Origin: Kiritimatiellia bacterium
Lineage (GTDB): Bacteria; Verrucomicrobiota; Kiritimatiellia; RFP12; UBA1067
Assembly: GCA_017395505.1 (NCBI GenBank)
Contig: JAFPUH010000017.1
Coordinates: 1 to 61,485 of the forward strand
Direction of reading: 5' to 3'
Length of the DNA: 61,485 bases
Shown here: positions 7,673 through 17,195 of the stretch, piece after piece
Numbering within the stretch: position 1 is the stretch's first letter
Layout: every line of letters begins with the position of its first letter
The notes under the pieces: generated by a model
Told to the model about the DNA's origin: nothing
The model's input: the letters and a program-made list of their open reading frames with translations, nothing else
The model's database searches: none
Made by a program: the position numbers and the translations under genes

Positions 7673-9621
7673 GCGACGGCCTCGCCGAGCCTTGCCCTGA
7701 GTTCGTCAACGTCGGCACGGTCGAGACGGGCCAGGGCGCGCGACCAGCGGTAGGCGCCGGAGCCGTTGGTGTCGAACGGACGGTCGGCGAAGAGTCCGTC
7801 ATAGGCCCTGCGGCGCGAACGGTATATCGCCTGAACCTCGGCGATCTTGCCGACGAACGCCTCGACGTACTTCTTCGCGAAAGCGTCGTAGTCCGTCACG
7901 AACTGGCGGCGCGAGCGGACGACCTCGGCATAGTCGGCGATTCCGTCCTTGAGCTCGCTCTCGTAGTCGACGAAGCTGCCGGCGTGGTCGGTGACCTTGA
8001 CGGAATCGGGCAGCCCCGCATCGCCGCAAAGGACGATCTCGTAGCTGTGGTCGAAAAGTATCTCCTTGGTCGTGGAAGAACGGCGGCCGACGATCAGGTC
8101 GACGGCGCCAGCCTCGCCCATGAGCTTCGCGAACCGTTCGGCGAACGCAGGGTTGCGATAGCGGGGCGGCGGTATCTTGTCGGAGGCCGTTCCGCGGATG
8201 TAGGGCCTTACGAGGCACGCGGTACGCACCGAGATGCCGTTGTACTGGTTGCGACCGTGGTACTTCTCGGTGAAGTGTCCGAAGCCGATGCGCTTAGGCA
8301 GGTTCATGCCAAGCTGGCGGCACATCAGTCGGCGGTCGAGGATGTAGTCGGAATACTCGTCGCTCTCAAGCATTGCGCGCATGAGGTCCTTACCCTCGTC
8401 GAGATGCTCGGCCACGCCCCACTTCTGGAAGCGCAGAATCAGCATCTTCGGGTTGGTTGCGCCGCTGTCGCGGTATTGTATGATGTAGATGCTGCCGCGA
8501 TGTCCGCTGGGATTGGGCTTGAGCGAAAGCGAATGGGCTATGCGGCCGATGTTGATGAAGTCGACCGCGCCAAATACGCGCGTCAAGTTGAAGATCAAGG
8601 CCTTGGCGCGTCCGTCGCAGAGCGAAAGCAGCTCAGGATCCTGCGTGCGGGCGGCCTCGTCGTAGAGCTCGTCGAATATCAGCTCGCCGTCGATGATGCG
8701 CGCTCCGGGGAGCCACTCTATCTGGCGGTAGAACTCCGCGGCGATGCCGCTGACCAGCTCGCGCTCGTCTGCGGCGGTCTCGTTCAGCTGGTGGGTTACG
8801 GTATGGCACATCGCGTTGCGCCACTCGTAGTTGGAAACCGACTCGTCGCGCAGCTCAACCGGCAGCGAAGCGCGCCAGTCGACGGCGATCTTATCCACAG
8901 CGCGGCGAAGCTCGGTGTCGGAAAGCTCTGCGAGAGGAAGGTTCTTGAGCGCCTTGGTGATCTCGATGGGCGTGGACGACGGGAAGAGCATGACCTCGGG
9001 GTGGCCGAGGCGGTTGCGCTTGTTGAGCCCCGACACGACCTCCTCGATCTGGCGCCTGTATTCGGCGTCGGGGAGTTTGACGACGTCGGCGTATCCGCCG
9101 GCGGTTATGAAGCGGGTACCGGTCGTGCCGTTGTAGTAGTAGACCGGCAGGCATTCGATGGCCACGCGCGAGCGCTCGATTATCGTCACCATGTCGTCGT
9201 CGGATATCGGATGGCGCGACATGCGCCAGTTTTCGCCGCGCTCGCAAAGGGCGTTGCGAACCTTGACGGAATTGGTGTTCAGATAGCGTATCTGGCGCTT
9301 TGAGACCATCGAGCGCAGCGCCTCGTCGGCACGCAGCGCAAGATCCATCCTCTCAGGGTCGGGACGGATCAGCACAGCGTCTTCTGTGAAGATAAGATCG
9401 ACGGACTGCTCAAGCTCGGCATCCTCCTCCTCGGGAGTGAGCGGCGGCTCGCCGGCGGCTGCGCGTGTGGCGTTTATGTCGTCAAGCCACAACATGCGCT
9501 GCATGGCATGGACGGTGCGTGAGGTGACAAGGCCGGGTGTCCTGAAGAACATCGTACCAATGCGGCTCAAAAGCATTCCATTCTCATCCTTGGCAAAAAT
9601 CTTTTCACCTAGTATTTTCAT
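7666..9621 (-). CDS. Large hypothetical protein, 651 aa, shares a C-terminal domain with the 711-aa protein
   Basis: Unrecognised. No signal peptide or membrane segment. The C-terminal third contains KEILFDHSYEIV, LPDSVKV and AGSFVDY, which match KEIYEFEYDMI, VPKSVST and RGSFGWP in the 711-aa protein at 36504-38639. The order and spacing agree, so the two seem to share a domain. A preceding segment (QKWGVAEHL...YILDRRLMCRQLG) also has a counterpart there. The layout is reminiscent of a kinase-like fold, but I cannot identify catalytic residues with confidence. I prefer the ATG at 9621 because AGGGG lies six bases upstream; an ATG at 9627 is also possible. It is coupled to the permease gene. 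Confidence 0.65.
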   Translation of the reverse strand: MKILGEKIFAKDENGMLLSRIGTMFFRTPGLVTSRTVHAMQRMLWLDDINATRAAAGEPPLTPEEEDAELEQSVDLIFTEDAVLIRPDPERMDLALRADEALRSMVSKRQIRYLNTNSVKVRNALCERGENWRMSRHPISDDDMVTIIERSRVAIECLPVYYYNGTTGTRFITAGGYADVVKLPDAEYRRQIEEVVSGLNKRNRLGHPEVMLFPSSTPIEITKALKNLPLAELSDTELRRAVDKIAVDWRASLPVELRDESVSNYEWRNAMCHTVTHQLNETAADERELVSGIAAEFYRQIEWLPGARIIDGELIFDELYDEAARTQDPELLSLCDGRAKALIFNLTRVFGAVDFINIGRIAHSLSLKPNPSGHRGSIYIIQYRDSGATNPKMLILRFQKWGVAEHLDEGKDLMRAMLESDEYSDYILDRRLMCRQLGMNLPKRIGFGHFTEKYHGRNQYNGISVRTACLVRPYIRGTASDKIPPPRYRNPAFAERFAKLMGEAGAVDLIVGRRSSTTKEILFDHSYEIVLCGDAGLPDSVKVTDHAGSFVDYESELKDGIADYAEVVRSRRQFVTDYDAFAKKYVEAFVGKIAEVQAIYRSRRRAYDGLFADRPFDTNGSGAYRWSRALARLDRADVDELRARLGEAVAC

Positions 9622-9651
9622 CTGCATCCCCTTTCTTTAGAGAAAAAAGGT

Positions 9652-9657
9652 ATTATA
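9652..9657 (-). promoter_or_regulatory. -10 box of the 651-aa/permease operon
   Basis: TATAAT on the minus strand, preceded by GG. It overlaps the stop codon of the bioW-bioF gene (TAA at 9655-9653) and lies 24-30 bases before the start. The next operon's promoter is therefore built into the end of the preceding gene. Confidence 0.6.
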
Positions 9658-11506
9658 CCATAATTTTCGCTATGGCGGCGGCTGCGGCGGCAAGGGATTC
9701 GCGGGCGTGTTCGCTCGATATTGCGACGCGGAGCCTTGCGGAGCCCTTGGCCACCGTGGGATAGCGTATCGCAGAAATCGCAAAACCTGCCCTCATAAGG
9801 GCATCCGATGCGGCGAGCGCCCTTCTTTCGTCACCGATGACGACAGGCACGATGGCGGAATCCGTTGAAACTGCGAGGCCATGACGCGCAAGATCCGCGA
9901 CGAAGAAGCGCACGTTGTCCCTGAGGCGCCCTACGCGAGCAGGCTCCGCCTCTACAACCGAAAGCGCGGCGTCGGCACCGGCCATAGCGGCGGCGCAAGG
10001 GGCAGTATTGAATATGAAGGCACGAGAGCGCTGGCGCAGATACTCGACCAATCCGGGGGAACCGGCCACATAGCCGCCCTGCGAGCCGAGAGCCTTGGAG
10101 AGCGTACCCATCATCATATCGGGGTGTCCGCAGCCGAAATGCTCCGAAAGTCCACGCCCTGTGGCGCCCACCACCCCGACGGAGTGAGCCTCGTCGACGT
10201 ATGAGAAAGCATCATTGCGGCGGCAAATCTCGAGAAAACGCGGCAAAGGCAGCATGTCGCCATCCATCGAGAAGACGCCGTCCGACACGACGAGGCGTCG
10301 GCGGTGGCCACGGCAGCGAGCGAGCTTCCGGTCGAGGTCGTCCATATCGAGATGGCGATAGACGACGACATCAGCCCCGCTCATGCGACAGCCGTCGATT
10401 ATTGAGGCATGGTTTAGGGCGTCCGAAAGCACGACATCGCCGCGCCCTACGAGCGCGGTTATCGCGCCGACGTTGGCCATGTAGCCCGTGGAATAGACGA
10501 TTGCGGCATCAGCGCCCTTGAAAGAGGCGATATGGCGCTCGAGCGACTCGTGTGGCGGCTGCGTGCCGGTTACGAGGCGCGAAGCCCCCGATCCGGAGCC
10601 GAACTTGACTGCGGCATCGGCGGCGGCTGACTTCACCCGCACGTCGTTTGCAAGGCCGAGATAGTCGTTGGACGACAGGTTGACGACGCCTTGCGGCAGC
10701 ATGCGCGTCTCGCGCCAAAGACCGGCTGAGCGTATCGACTCGAGTTCCGAGGCGATGCCATCGAAACGATTTGCCGTCGACGCCCTTTGGAGCAACGGCA
10801 CGTCGGTTACGATGACCGGCTCGCGCTCAAGGAACCGCACGGTTTCGGCGACGGATTCGCGCGGGCCGCGATAAAGGAATATTCGCCCGCCGCTAGGGTC
10901 TCCCTTGCGTTTCAGCACGGTGATGCGCCTGTAGCCAAGCGATTTCGAGGCGACGTAGCCGGTCACGTAGTCGGGATCGTCCGACATGCAGATCTCGCCG
11001 ACTATGCCAGGGGCAGACTGAACCTTCGTCGCAAGCACTATGGCCTCCGAATAGTGGTCCTTGACTCCGGCGGAAGTCGCGAGAGAATCGGAGGCGTCCA
11101 TATACGTCGCCCTGACGCCGCGATCACGGTCGGGCTCGAGGCGTTCTAGGGTATCGGCGTCGAGCAGCATTGCGCCGCGCATCGAGTAGGTCTCGCGGAA
11201 AAGATCCCTGATCTCGTCCGTACGCGAAAAGCCGGCCTCGCGCAGAAGCTCGTCCACCCGCCGCCAACCCTCCTCGGGCGTCGAGACGGTTTCGGTGGCG
11301 ACCTTGAGCGCAGGAACGCGCATAGGCTCGGGACAGGCTTCGACCTTTATGTTGACGAAGTCTGGCGTGCCCTTCTCGTGGGTTAGCGCACGGCTCGAGA
11401 GCGACGCCACGATCTTGGCGACGTCGGCGGCCGGAACGATCCGCTCCGCACCAGATATGTGCGCCCCTCCAAGAGACGCACGCATCTTGACGCATCTCAA
11501 GCCCAT
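9653..11506 (-). CDS. bioWF: Bifunctional pimeloyl-CoA synthetase / KAPA synthase (BioW-BioF fusion)
   Basis: The N-terminal 240 or so residues match BioW, which ligates pimelate to CoA with ATP: VKMRASLGGAHISGAERIV at the start, KGTPDFVNIKVE, and GVRATYMD. From about residue 250 a full BioF (8-amino-7-oxononanoate synthase) follows, with NLSSNDYLGLA, the PLP pocket VDEAHSVGVVG, and the PLP lysine in GTLSKALGSQGG. Together they would turn pimelate and alanine into KAPA for biotin. Length 617 aa equals the sum of the two families. It is the last gene of a long operon; its ATG shares one base with the stop of the symporter/porin gene. No other biotin genes are in the window. Confidence 0.92.
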   Translation of the reverse strand: MGLRCVKMRASLGGAHISGAERIVPAADVAKIVASLSSRALTHEKGTPDFVNIKVEACPEPMRVPALKVATETVSTPEEGWRRVDELLREAGFSRTDEIRDLFRETYSMRGAMLLDADTLERLEPDRDRGVRATYMDASDSLATSAGVKDHYSEAIVLATKVQSAPGIVGEICMSDDPDYVTGYVASKSLGYRRITVLKRKGDPSGGRIFLYRGPRESVAETVRFLEREPVIVTDVPLLQRASTANRFDGIASELESIRSAGLWRETRMLPQGVVNLSSNDYLGLANDVRVKSAAADAAVKFGSGSGASRLVTGTQPPHESLERHIASFKGADAAIVYSTGYMANVGAITALVGRGDVVLSDALNHASIIDGCRMSGADVVVYRHLDMDDLDRKLARCRGHRRRLVVSDGVFSMDGDMLPLPRFLEICRRNDAFSYVDEAHSVGVVGATGRGLSEHFGCGHPDMMMGTLSKALGSQGGYVAGSPGLVEYLRQRSRAFIFNTAPCAAAMAGADAALSVVEAEPARVGRLRDNVRFFVADLARHGLAVSTDSAIVPVVIGDERRALAASDALMRAGFAISAIRYPTVAKGSARLRVAISSEHARESLAAAAAAIAKIMV

Positions 11507-14385
11507 CAGAACTTGCAGTCGAGCTGCCAGCGCAGGAACCAGCCCGGACGATCGGTCTCGAAATAGTCGCCGGGATTCATCAACTCGGCGACGGCGTGGC
11601 CAAAGAACTCGAGCGGGCGGCCTTCGGCATTGAAGGTATAGAGCGGAAAGTCGTAGCGAACCTGGCTCAGGTAGCCTTTGAAAGAACCGTCGCCACCGCC
11701 CATGCCGTCATTCACCGCCGCGAACATCGGACCCGTCGATACGGCCAAGCGGTGCCTCGGGGCGATGTCGACACCGGCGGCGAGCTTCAGATAGAGCATG
11801 TTGCTCCACCAGGCCGCGCCGTAGTGGGTGCCGTACAGCATCAGCTCGGAGTCGTTGACTCCACGGCCCCACATCGGATCCCACGCGTCGTGGCCGCCGT
11901 CGGAGTTTGCGGCATCCTTGTCGCCGCTCATGGTGTGGAAGCCTACGCTGGCAAAGGGAGTAGGCCCGCCTTCGGAAGAGGACTTCCAGTTGATGCCCGA
12001 ATAGGTGCTCCATCCGCTGAGCCACGCGCCGTCGCCGTTCCTGCCGACCTGTCCCATGGCCTCGAGCTGCAGGGTGAACTCGTCGGTAAGGCGCGGCGTG
12101 AGCTTTACGCCAAGAAGTTCGCGGCGGGTATAGGGGTGCTTCTCGCCCCTGAGGTGGAACGACTCGGTGATCTTCTGCATGGCGAAGATCTGATACGGCA
12201 GCCAGTCCGCCGCCTTGCCCGACCAGACTGCGCCCCAGCCCCAGTCGTCCATATCACGGTCGGCGCCACCGCCAAGGCCGGAGACGGAACGTTTCGAGCG
12301 GCGGGTACCCCAGCGCAGGGGATTCTCGTCCCAGTTGTGGAGGACGAACACATCAAGGCGTTCGTCCTCGGTGAACTTGAGGGCGAAGCGCACCATGTCT
12401 GTATAGACAGTGCGCGAGCCGTCGCCTGGGGTGCCGTCGACGAAGACGTGGTCGAGCCCGTAGAGGTTGTAGATGTCCTGACGGCCGATCCTGAAGTCAA
12501 GAAAGCCGTCGAAGAGATCGGTAGCCTCGACGAAGAGGTTGTCCACGACCAGTTCGTCAGGGAAAGTCGAGGAGTGGTTGTGAGGACGGACGTTCCAGCG
12601 GAACTCGTCGGCGAGACGCAGATAGAGCCGCCAGTTTTCGGAGGCCTTAAGCTCCCCCCATACGCGGGGACGGAAACGAACCTGATTCAGGAATTTTCTG
12701 CGGGGCGCGGCGAGCAGCCTGCCGCCCTTCGGCATACCGGGCACGTTGCCCATCATCTCCTGCCGTACGCGGAAGTCGGCGCCCATATTGAACTCGACGG
12801 GAGTCTCGGACGTCTCCAGGACAGGCTCTTCATCGGCAAGGGCGACCGCAGGCACAAGAAGAAGCGCCGCGCTGCAGAAGACAGTCTTGAGGAACTTGTC
12901 GGAGAGCCTTGGGCTTATGAGGCTCACGACAGGCACCACTACGAATCCGCCGATCATGGCGAGAGCGCCGCAGTCGATCGGATTTATCGGGTTCCCGGCC
13001 AGCATGTTGATCACTGTTATGCCGACGCCCCACGCGAAGCATGCCCAGACGGCGGCACGCGTAACGCCACGCCAGTACAAGCCGAGCATGAACGGAGCCA
13101 GAAAGGCGCCAGCAAGCGCGCCCCACGAAATGCCCATCAGCTGCGCAATGAACGTTGGCGGATTGAGGGCGATCATCAGCGAGAGCGCAATGAAGAAGAG
13201 AATCAGCACGCGCATGACAACGACCTTGCGGCGTTCGATGGTCTCGACGACAGAGTCGTCCATCTGACCCGCCTCGACCTCTCCGTCGAATGACTTCTTG
13301 TCCCTGTAGATTATGTCAAGCGTCAGGGTGGAGCTGGAAGTCAGCACCAGCGAGGCAAGGGTAGACATAGACGCCGAGAGGACAAGCAGCACGACGAGCG
13401 CGATCAAAATGTCGGGCAGCGTGACGAGCATTGATGGTATGATCGAGTCGAAGGCGAGACGTCCGTCAGGCAGAGTCGCCGGAGCGGGGAAGAGCCGTCC
13501 GAAGCCTCCGAGGAAGTAGCATCCGCCGGCCACCATGAAGGCGAAAACGGTGGAGATGATCGTACCGCGGCGAATCGCAGACTCGTCGGTTATGGAATAG
13601 AACTTGCCGACCATCTGGGGCAGGCCCCATGTGCCGAGCGAAGTAAGTATGACGACGCCGAGAAGTCCGCGCGGGTCAGGTCCGAACAACGTAGCGAAAC
13701 CGCCATTGATCGCAGGGTTGCCGTCCGCAGGCACCTCGGCGAGCTTGTGGACAGCCTCGACAAGACCTCCCTTCAGCCCAAGCACCGCGATTATGACGGC
13801 GGTGATGCCGAAAAGCATCACGATGCCCTGAATGAAGTCGTTTATCGCCGTGGCCTTGTATCCGCCAAGTATCACGTAAAGCGCCGTAAGCACTGCCATG
13901 AGCACGACGCAGTATTCATAGCGGATGTGCATGCTCATCTCGAAGAGCGTGGAGATGCCCTTGTAGACTCCGGCGGTATAGGGTATCAGAAAGACGAAAG
14001 CTATGACGGATGCGACGACTCGCAAGGCTTCGCTGTCGAAACGAGAACCGAAGAAGTCTGGCATGGTGCGGCTCTGGAGCCTACGCGTCATTAGCATCGT
14101 GCGGCGGCCCAGAAGAAGCCATGCGAGGAGAGATCCGATAACGGCATTGCCGATGCCGATCCACGAAGACGAAAGGCCGAACTTCCATCCGAACTGACCG
14201 GCGTAGCCTATGAACACAACGGCCGAGAAGTAGCTTGTGCCGTAGGCGAAGGCGGTGAGCCAAGGGCCTACGTTGCGGCCGCCGAGAACGAAGCCGTCAA
14301 CCGATCCTGAATGACGGCGGCTGTACACCCCGACGCCGACCATTACGGCCAGGAACAGCAGTGTGAGGGTAAGCTTTATCAGCAT
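11506..14385 (-). CDS. Sodium:solute symporter fused to an outer-membrane beta-barrel
   Basis: Residues 1 to about 495 form a sodium/solute symporter (SSS family) with about 13 hydrophobic helices (FVLGGRNVGPWLTAFAYGTSYFSAV, FIQGIVMLFG, SASMSTLASLVLTSSS). Residues 497-517 look like a signal peptide: K, hydrophobic FCSAALLLVPAV, and an AxA site before D518. The remaining 440 residues are a beta-strand-rich barrel of alginate-export/porin type ending in a terminal Phe (RWQLDCKF). No alternative start codon with a ribosome-binding site precedes the signal segment. Processing into an inner-membrane carrier and an outer-membrane channel is plausible but inferred. The neighbour BioW suggests pimelate or a dicarboxylate as cargo. 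Confidence 0.82.
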   Translation of the reverse strand: MLIKLTLTLLFLAVMVGVGVYSRRHSGSVDGFVLGGRNVGPWLTAFAYGTSYFSAVVFIGYAGQFGWKFGLSSSWIGIGNAVIGSLLAWLLLGRRTMLMTRRLQSRTMPDFFGSRFDSEALRVVASVIAFVFLIPYTAGVYKGISTLFEMSMHIRYEYCVVLMAVLTALYVILGGYKATAINDFIQGIVMLFGITAVIIAVLGLKGGLVEAVHKLAEVPADGNPAINGGFATLFGPDPRGLLGVVILTSLGTWGLPQMVGKFYSITDESAIRRGTIISTVFAFMVAGGCYFLGGFGRLFPAPATLPDGRLAFDSIIPSMLVTLPDILIALVVLLVLSASMSTLASLVLTSSSTLTLDIIYRDKKSFDGEVEAGQMDDSVVETIERRKVVVMRVLILFFIALSLMIALNPPTFIAQLMGISWGALAGAFLAPFMLGLYWRGVTRAAVWACFAWGVGITVINMLAGNPINPIDCGALAMIGGFVVVPVVSLISPRLSDKFLKTVFCSAALLLVPAVALADEEPVLETSETPVEFNMGADFRVRQEMMGNVPGMPKGGRLLAAPRRKFLNQVRFRPRVWGELKASENWRLYLRLADEFRWNVRPHNHSSTFPDELVVDNLFVEATDLFDGFLDFRIGRQDIYNLYGLDHVFVDGTPGDGSRTVYTDMVRFALKFTEDERLDVFVLHNWDENPLRWGTRRSKRSVSGLGGGADRDMDDWGWGAVWSGKAADWLPYQIFAMQKITESFHLRGEKHPYTRRELLGVKLTPRLTDEFTLQLEAMGQVGRNGDGAWLSGWSTYSGINWKSSSEGGPTPFASVGFHTMSGDKDAANSDGGHDAWDPMWGRGVNDSELMLYGTHYGAAWWSNMLYLKLAAGVDIAPRHRLAVSTGPMFAAVNDGMGGGDGSFKGYLSQVRYDFPLYTFNAEGRPLEFFGHAVAELMNPGDYFETDRPGWFLRWQLDCKF

Positions 14386-15155
14386 ATTTTTCCTTTCGCT
14401 TGCACGCCGGTCTCAAGGGCGCGGTGAAGTCTAAGAGAATCGTTGTCCTCGAGGGCGGCGCGGAAATCCTCAAGCCTCGCGATGTAGCGCGAGAGAACAG
14501 GCAGAAGAGCGTCGCGGTTGAGGGTGAAAAGCTCGGTCCACACGTCCGGATCGGGCGCACCTACGCGAACCATGTCGCGGAAGCTCCCGGCGGAGTAGCC
14601 GGAATGGTCTGGCGCAAGGCCGTCGCGAACATATGCGGACGAAATCAGGTGGCAGAGTTGGCTAGTGAACGCTATCATCTCGTCGTGGTGCGCGGGATCC
14701 GTAAACACGACGCGCGCAAAGCCAAGCTGGCGGAAGAGGGCCTCGAGCATGTCGAGCACAAGCCTTCCGCAGGATGGATACGGCACAAGTATCATCGAAG
14801 CCCCGTCGAAGAGATCCGCCGACGAATTCGCCCAGCCGGTCACTTCCTTGCCGGCCATCGGGTGGCCACCGACGAAAGTGAAGCGCTTCGAACAGGCGTA
14901 TTTCTTAAGCGACTCGTAGACGAACCCCTTCACGCCAGTCATATCGACGACTACGGCGCCTTGCCTGACATCAGGCGCAATTGAATCGACAACATCCACA
15001 ACAGCGGATGGCGGCACCGCAATGAACACGACATCGGCGTCAGACACCCTTGGCGTCTCGCCCTTGTCGAACGCCGAGGCGTCGTGTCCCGCGCGAATCG
15101 CCGCCTTGGCGAGCGATCCACCTATTAGGCCTCTGCCTATGACTGCTATCTTCAT
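14379..15155 (-). CDS. tyrA: Prephenate dehydrogenase
   Basis: 258 aa. The N-terminal nucleotide-binding fold, MKIAVIGRGLIGGSLAKA, is followed by VVVDMTGVKG, the substrate-site GGHPMAGKE, and the helical dimerisation domain with FTSQLCHLISSA and SGYSAGSFRDMVRV. It oxidises prephenate to 4-hydroxyphenylpyruvate in tyrosine synthesis. There is no ACT or chorismate mutase domain, so this is the short monofunctional form. Its stop overlaps the start of the symporter/porin gene by seven bases. The link to its lipid neighbours is not obvious. Confidence 0.92.
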   Translation of the reverse strand: MKIAVIGRGLIGGSLAKAAIRAGHDASAFDKGETPRVSDADVVFIAVPPSAVVDVVDSIAPDVRQGAVVVDMTGVKGFVYESLKKYACSKRFTFVGGHPMAGKEVTGWANSSADLFDGASMILVPYPSCGRLVLDMLEALFRQLGFARVVFTDPAHHDEMIAFTSQLCHLISSAYVRDGLAPDHSGYSAGSFRDMVRVGAPDPDVWTELFTLNRDALLPVLSRYIARLEDFRAALEDNDSLRLHRALETGVQAKGKIC

Positions 15156-15169
15156 CGGTTTATGGAGCC

Positions 15170-16381
15170 TCAGGATGTCTTGCCGCTATGTGGAATCGGC
15201 TTCCACCTGCGGGTCGGGTGCACAAGCGTAAAGAGCACCGCTCCCGACAGGATAAGCGAAAATATGGGAAATGTCAGCACGGCGACCCAGCCCGGGCGAC
15301 GCTTCTTCTGCGAGAGGGCGACTGCCGAAACCGCAGTGAACCAGCCCATCAAAAAGACAAAACCGAGTATTCCGAAAAAGATCGGCAGCGTGGAACCGGC
15401 GGCGGCGCCGCTGAAGAGCTTGACAAATAGGGCGACCACATTGAATAGCAGGATGAACGCGACGGACATTCCGGTCAATATCGCGAAGTACGAGTCGAAA
15501 AGCCTGAGCGACGGCCTACGCAAGAGGGCCTTGAGCCACGGCCAGGAATATAGCCTGACTACCTGCCAGCCGCCAGTTGCCCAGCGCCTGAGTTGACGCC
15601 ACATCAACACCGTTTCGACAGGCTGCTCATCGGCGTAATGTGCATCAGGCACATATGCTACGCGCCGGCCGGCGATGTTGCCCTGAACGGTGAACTCCAC
15701 ATCCTCAACCATGGTTCTGGTGTTCCAGCCCTCCTCACCCAACGCGGAAACGAGAAACGCGAAGCCGGTGCCGGTCAGTTTGCCGGAAAGGCCAAGATTG
15801 GTGCGGACACGGTTCGAAAGCTCGTTCATGACATCCCAGTAGACCGAGTACCAGCCGGAGATCACGTTTGCCGTGGCGTTTGACGCGTGGCGACAGCCCG
15901 TCACTACACATTCGCCATCCTGCAGCGCGTCGTTGACGACGTCAAGCCAGTTGTCTGCGACTACGTTGTCGGCATCGAAAACTGCAATGGCGTCAAAGCC
16001 GCCGAACGCACAAATCCTCTCAATGCCCCACTTGAGCACGTCTCCCTTGCCGGAGCTGGGCGAAGTCTTCTCCCATACGGTTGCGCCAGCCTCCCATGCG
16101 CGACGGGCGGTGTCGTCAGTGCAGTTGTCTGCAAGCACGAACACTTCGCGACTCTCCGCAGGATACTTGCCCATCGCAATGCTCTTGACAGGCATGCGTA
16201 TGACAGACTCCTCGTTGCGTGCACATATCAAAATCGCAAAGCGCAGATGTCTTGAGGCTTTGGGGTGGCGACGCGGAGCCTTCACAAGGCCAATTAGAAC
16301 TATCAGCGTGGACCACATAAAGACCACACTGAGAGCACAGCAGAGAAGATCCAAGACGAGGGCCGCCGTTATGTCAGCCAT
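15170..16381 (-). CDS. Family 2 glycosyltransferase, membrane-bound and processive-like
   Basis: An N-terminal membrane segment, then a GT2 domain: ILICARNEES, the DADN metal site, a TMVEDVEF acid, and QLRRW, the QxxRW product-channel motif. Three or four C-terminal membrane helices follow. Proteins of this shape make or extend cell-surface glycans or glycolipids at the inner membrane. I set the start at 16381 because GGAGGT lies six bases before it. The gene overlaps the lpxL-type gene by eight bases. The context of fabF, fabZ and an acyltransferase suggests a lipid-linked product. Confidence 0.85.
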   Translation of the reverse strand: MADITAALVLDLLCCALSVVFMWSTLIVLIGLVKAPRRHPKASRHLRFAILICARNEESVIRMPVKSIAMGKYPAESREVFVLADNCTDDTARRAWEAGATVWEKTSPSSGKGDVLKWGIERICAFGGFDAIAVFDADNVVADNWLDVVNDALQDGECVVTGCRHASNATANVISGWYSVYWDVMNELSNRVRTNLGLSGKLTGTGFAFLVSALGEEGWNTRTMVEDVEFTVQGNIAGRRVAYVPDAHYADEQPVETVLMWRQLRRWATGGWQVVRLYSWPWLKALLRRPSLRLFDSYFAILTGMSVAFILLFNVVALFVKLFSGAAAGSTLPIFFGILGFVFLMGWFTAVSAVALSQKKRRPGWVAVLTFPIFSLILSGAVLFTLVHPTRRWKPIPHSGKTS

Positions 16382-17195
16382 CGCGCCACCTCCTGTGCGC
16401 CCAAAGGTACTGTTCGGGGTACTTTCGTATGGCTTCACCCAACCTGTCGTTTAGAAGCTGGGTGGCGGCGGCTATATCGTCCGTTTTCACGAACCTGAGC
16501 GGCGGCCCGCCGACGAGGCGGTAGCGGAACGGCGCCACGCGTACGAATGAACCGACGACTATGGGATAACCGGTGCGGATCGCAAGGCGCGAAACCGAAG
16601 TGAACGTACGGGCCGGACGGCCGAGGAAGGTCAGAAGCTTGCCTCCGCTCGTATGCTGATCCATCAAGATCGTCATCGCGGCGCACTCGTCCTTCCACTG
16701 GCGCATAATCTCCGGGGTGAAGCCATGCGTCTTGTCGATTACCGTGACCGGTCCCCTGAAGTGGTATTTCTTCATCCACTTGGCGACGAGCTTGTTGTTC
16801 TGTACTCGCGCAATCGCAATCATCGGCCTCACAAGCGAAAGGACGTTTGTGGCGGCCTCCCATACGCCATGGTGGGAGCTAGCGAGGATTATCGGAGTAT
16901 CAGGGGTCTCAAGCAGCAGTTTCGCCACATTCGGCTCGGCGTCAGTCTCGACGTCGAGATGCTCGCGCCAGTTCGAAGCGTTGACCACGGCAGGCACAAA
17001 CAAAGCCTCGCAAATGTGCCCTGCGAGGTGGCCGAACGACGCTTTGGCGATGCGACGAGCCTCGGCAGGATCATCAGTTATGCCGCAAGCCAGCACATTG
17101 TCAATCGCTATACGCTGGCGTTTTTTCATGAACGGCCATATCAGGGACGCAAACCCGCAACCAATATCGTATGCGTGGCGGAACAGGATGTTCAT
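16374..17195 (-). CDS. LpxL/HtrB-family lysophospholipid/lipid A acyltransferase
   Basis: 273 aa with the acyltransferase H(x4)E motif in ILASSHHGVWEAA, plus the later MDQHTSGG and FLGRPARTF motifs of the LpxL/HtrB family. It should move an acyl chain from ACP to a lipid acceptor at the inner membrane, either lipid A or a glycolipid made by the neighbouring GT2. Its start overlaps the hisD stop as ATGA and its stop overlaps the GT2 start. FabZ and FabF upstream could supply the acyl-ACP donor. Confidence 0.87.
   Translation of the reverse strand: MNILFRHAYDIGCGFASLIWPFMKKRQRIAIDNVLACGITDDPAEARRIAKASFGHLAGHICEALFVPAVVNASNWREHLDVETDAEPNVAKLLLETPDTPIILASSHHGVWEAATNVLSLVRPMIAIARVQNNKLVAKWMKKYHFRGPVTVIDKTHGFTPEIMRQWKDECAAMTILMDQHTSGGKLLTFLGRPARTFTSVSRLAIRTGYPIVVGSFVRVAPFRYRLVGGPPLRFVKTDDIAAATQLLNDRLGEAIRKYPEQYLWAHRRWRDG

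Noticed and set aside
11596..13293. 565-codon plus-strand frame
   Set aside because: Antisense to the symporter/porin fusion; composition typical of a shadow frame.
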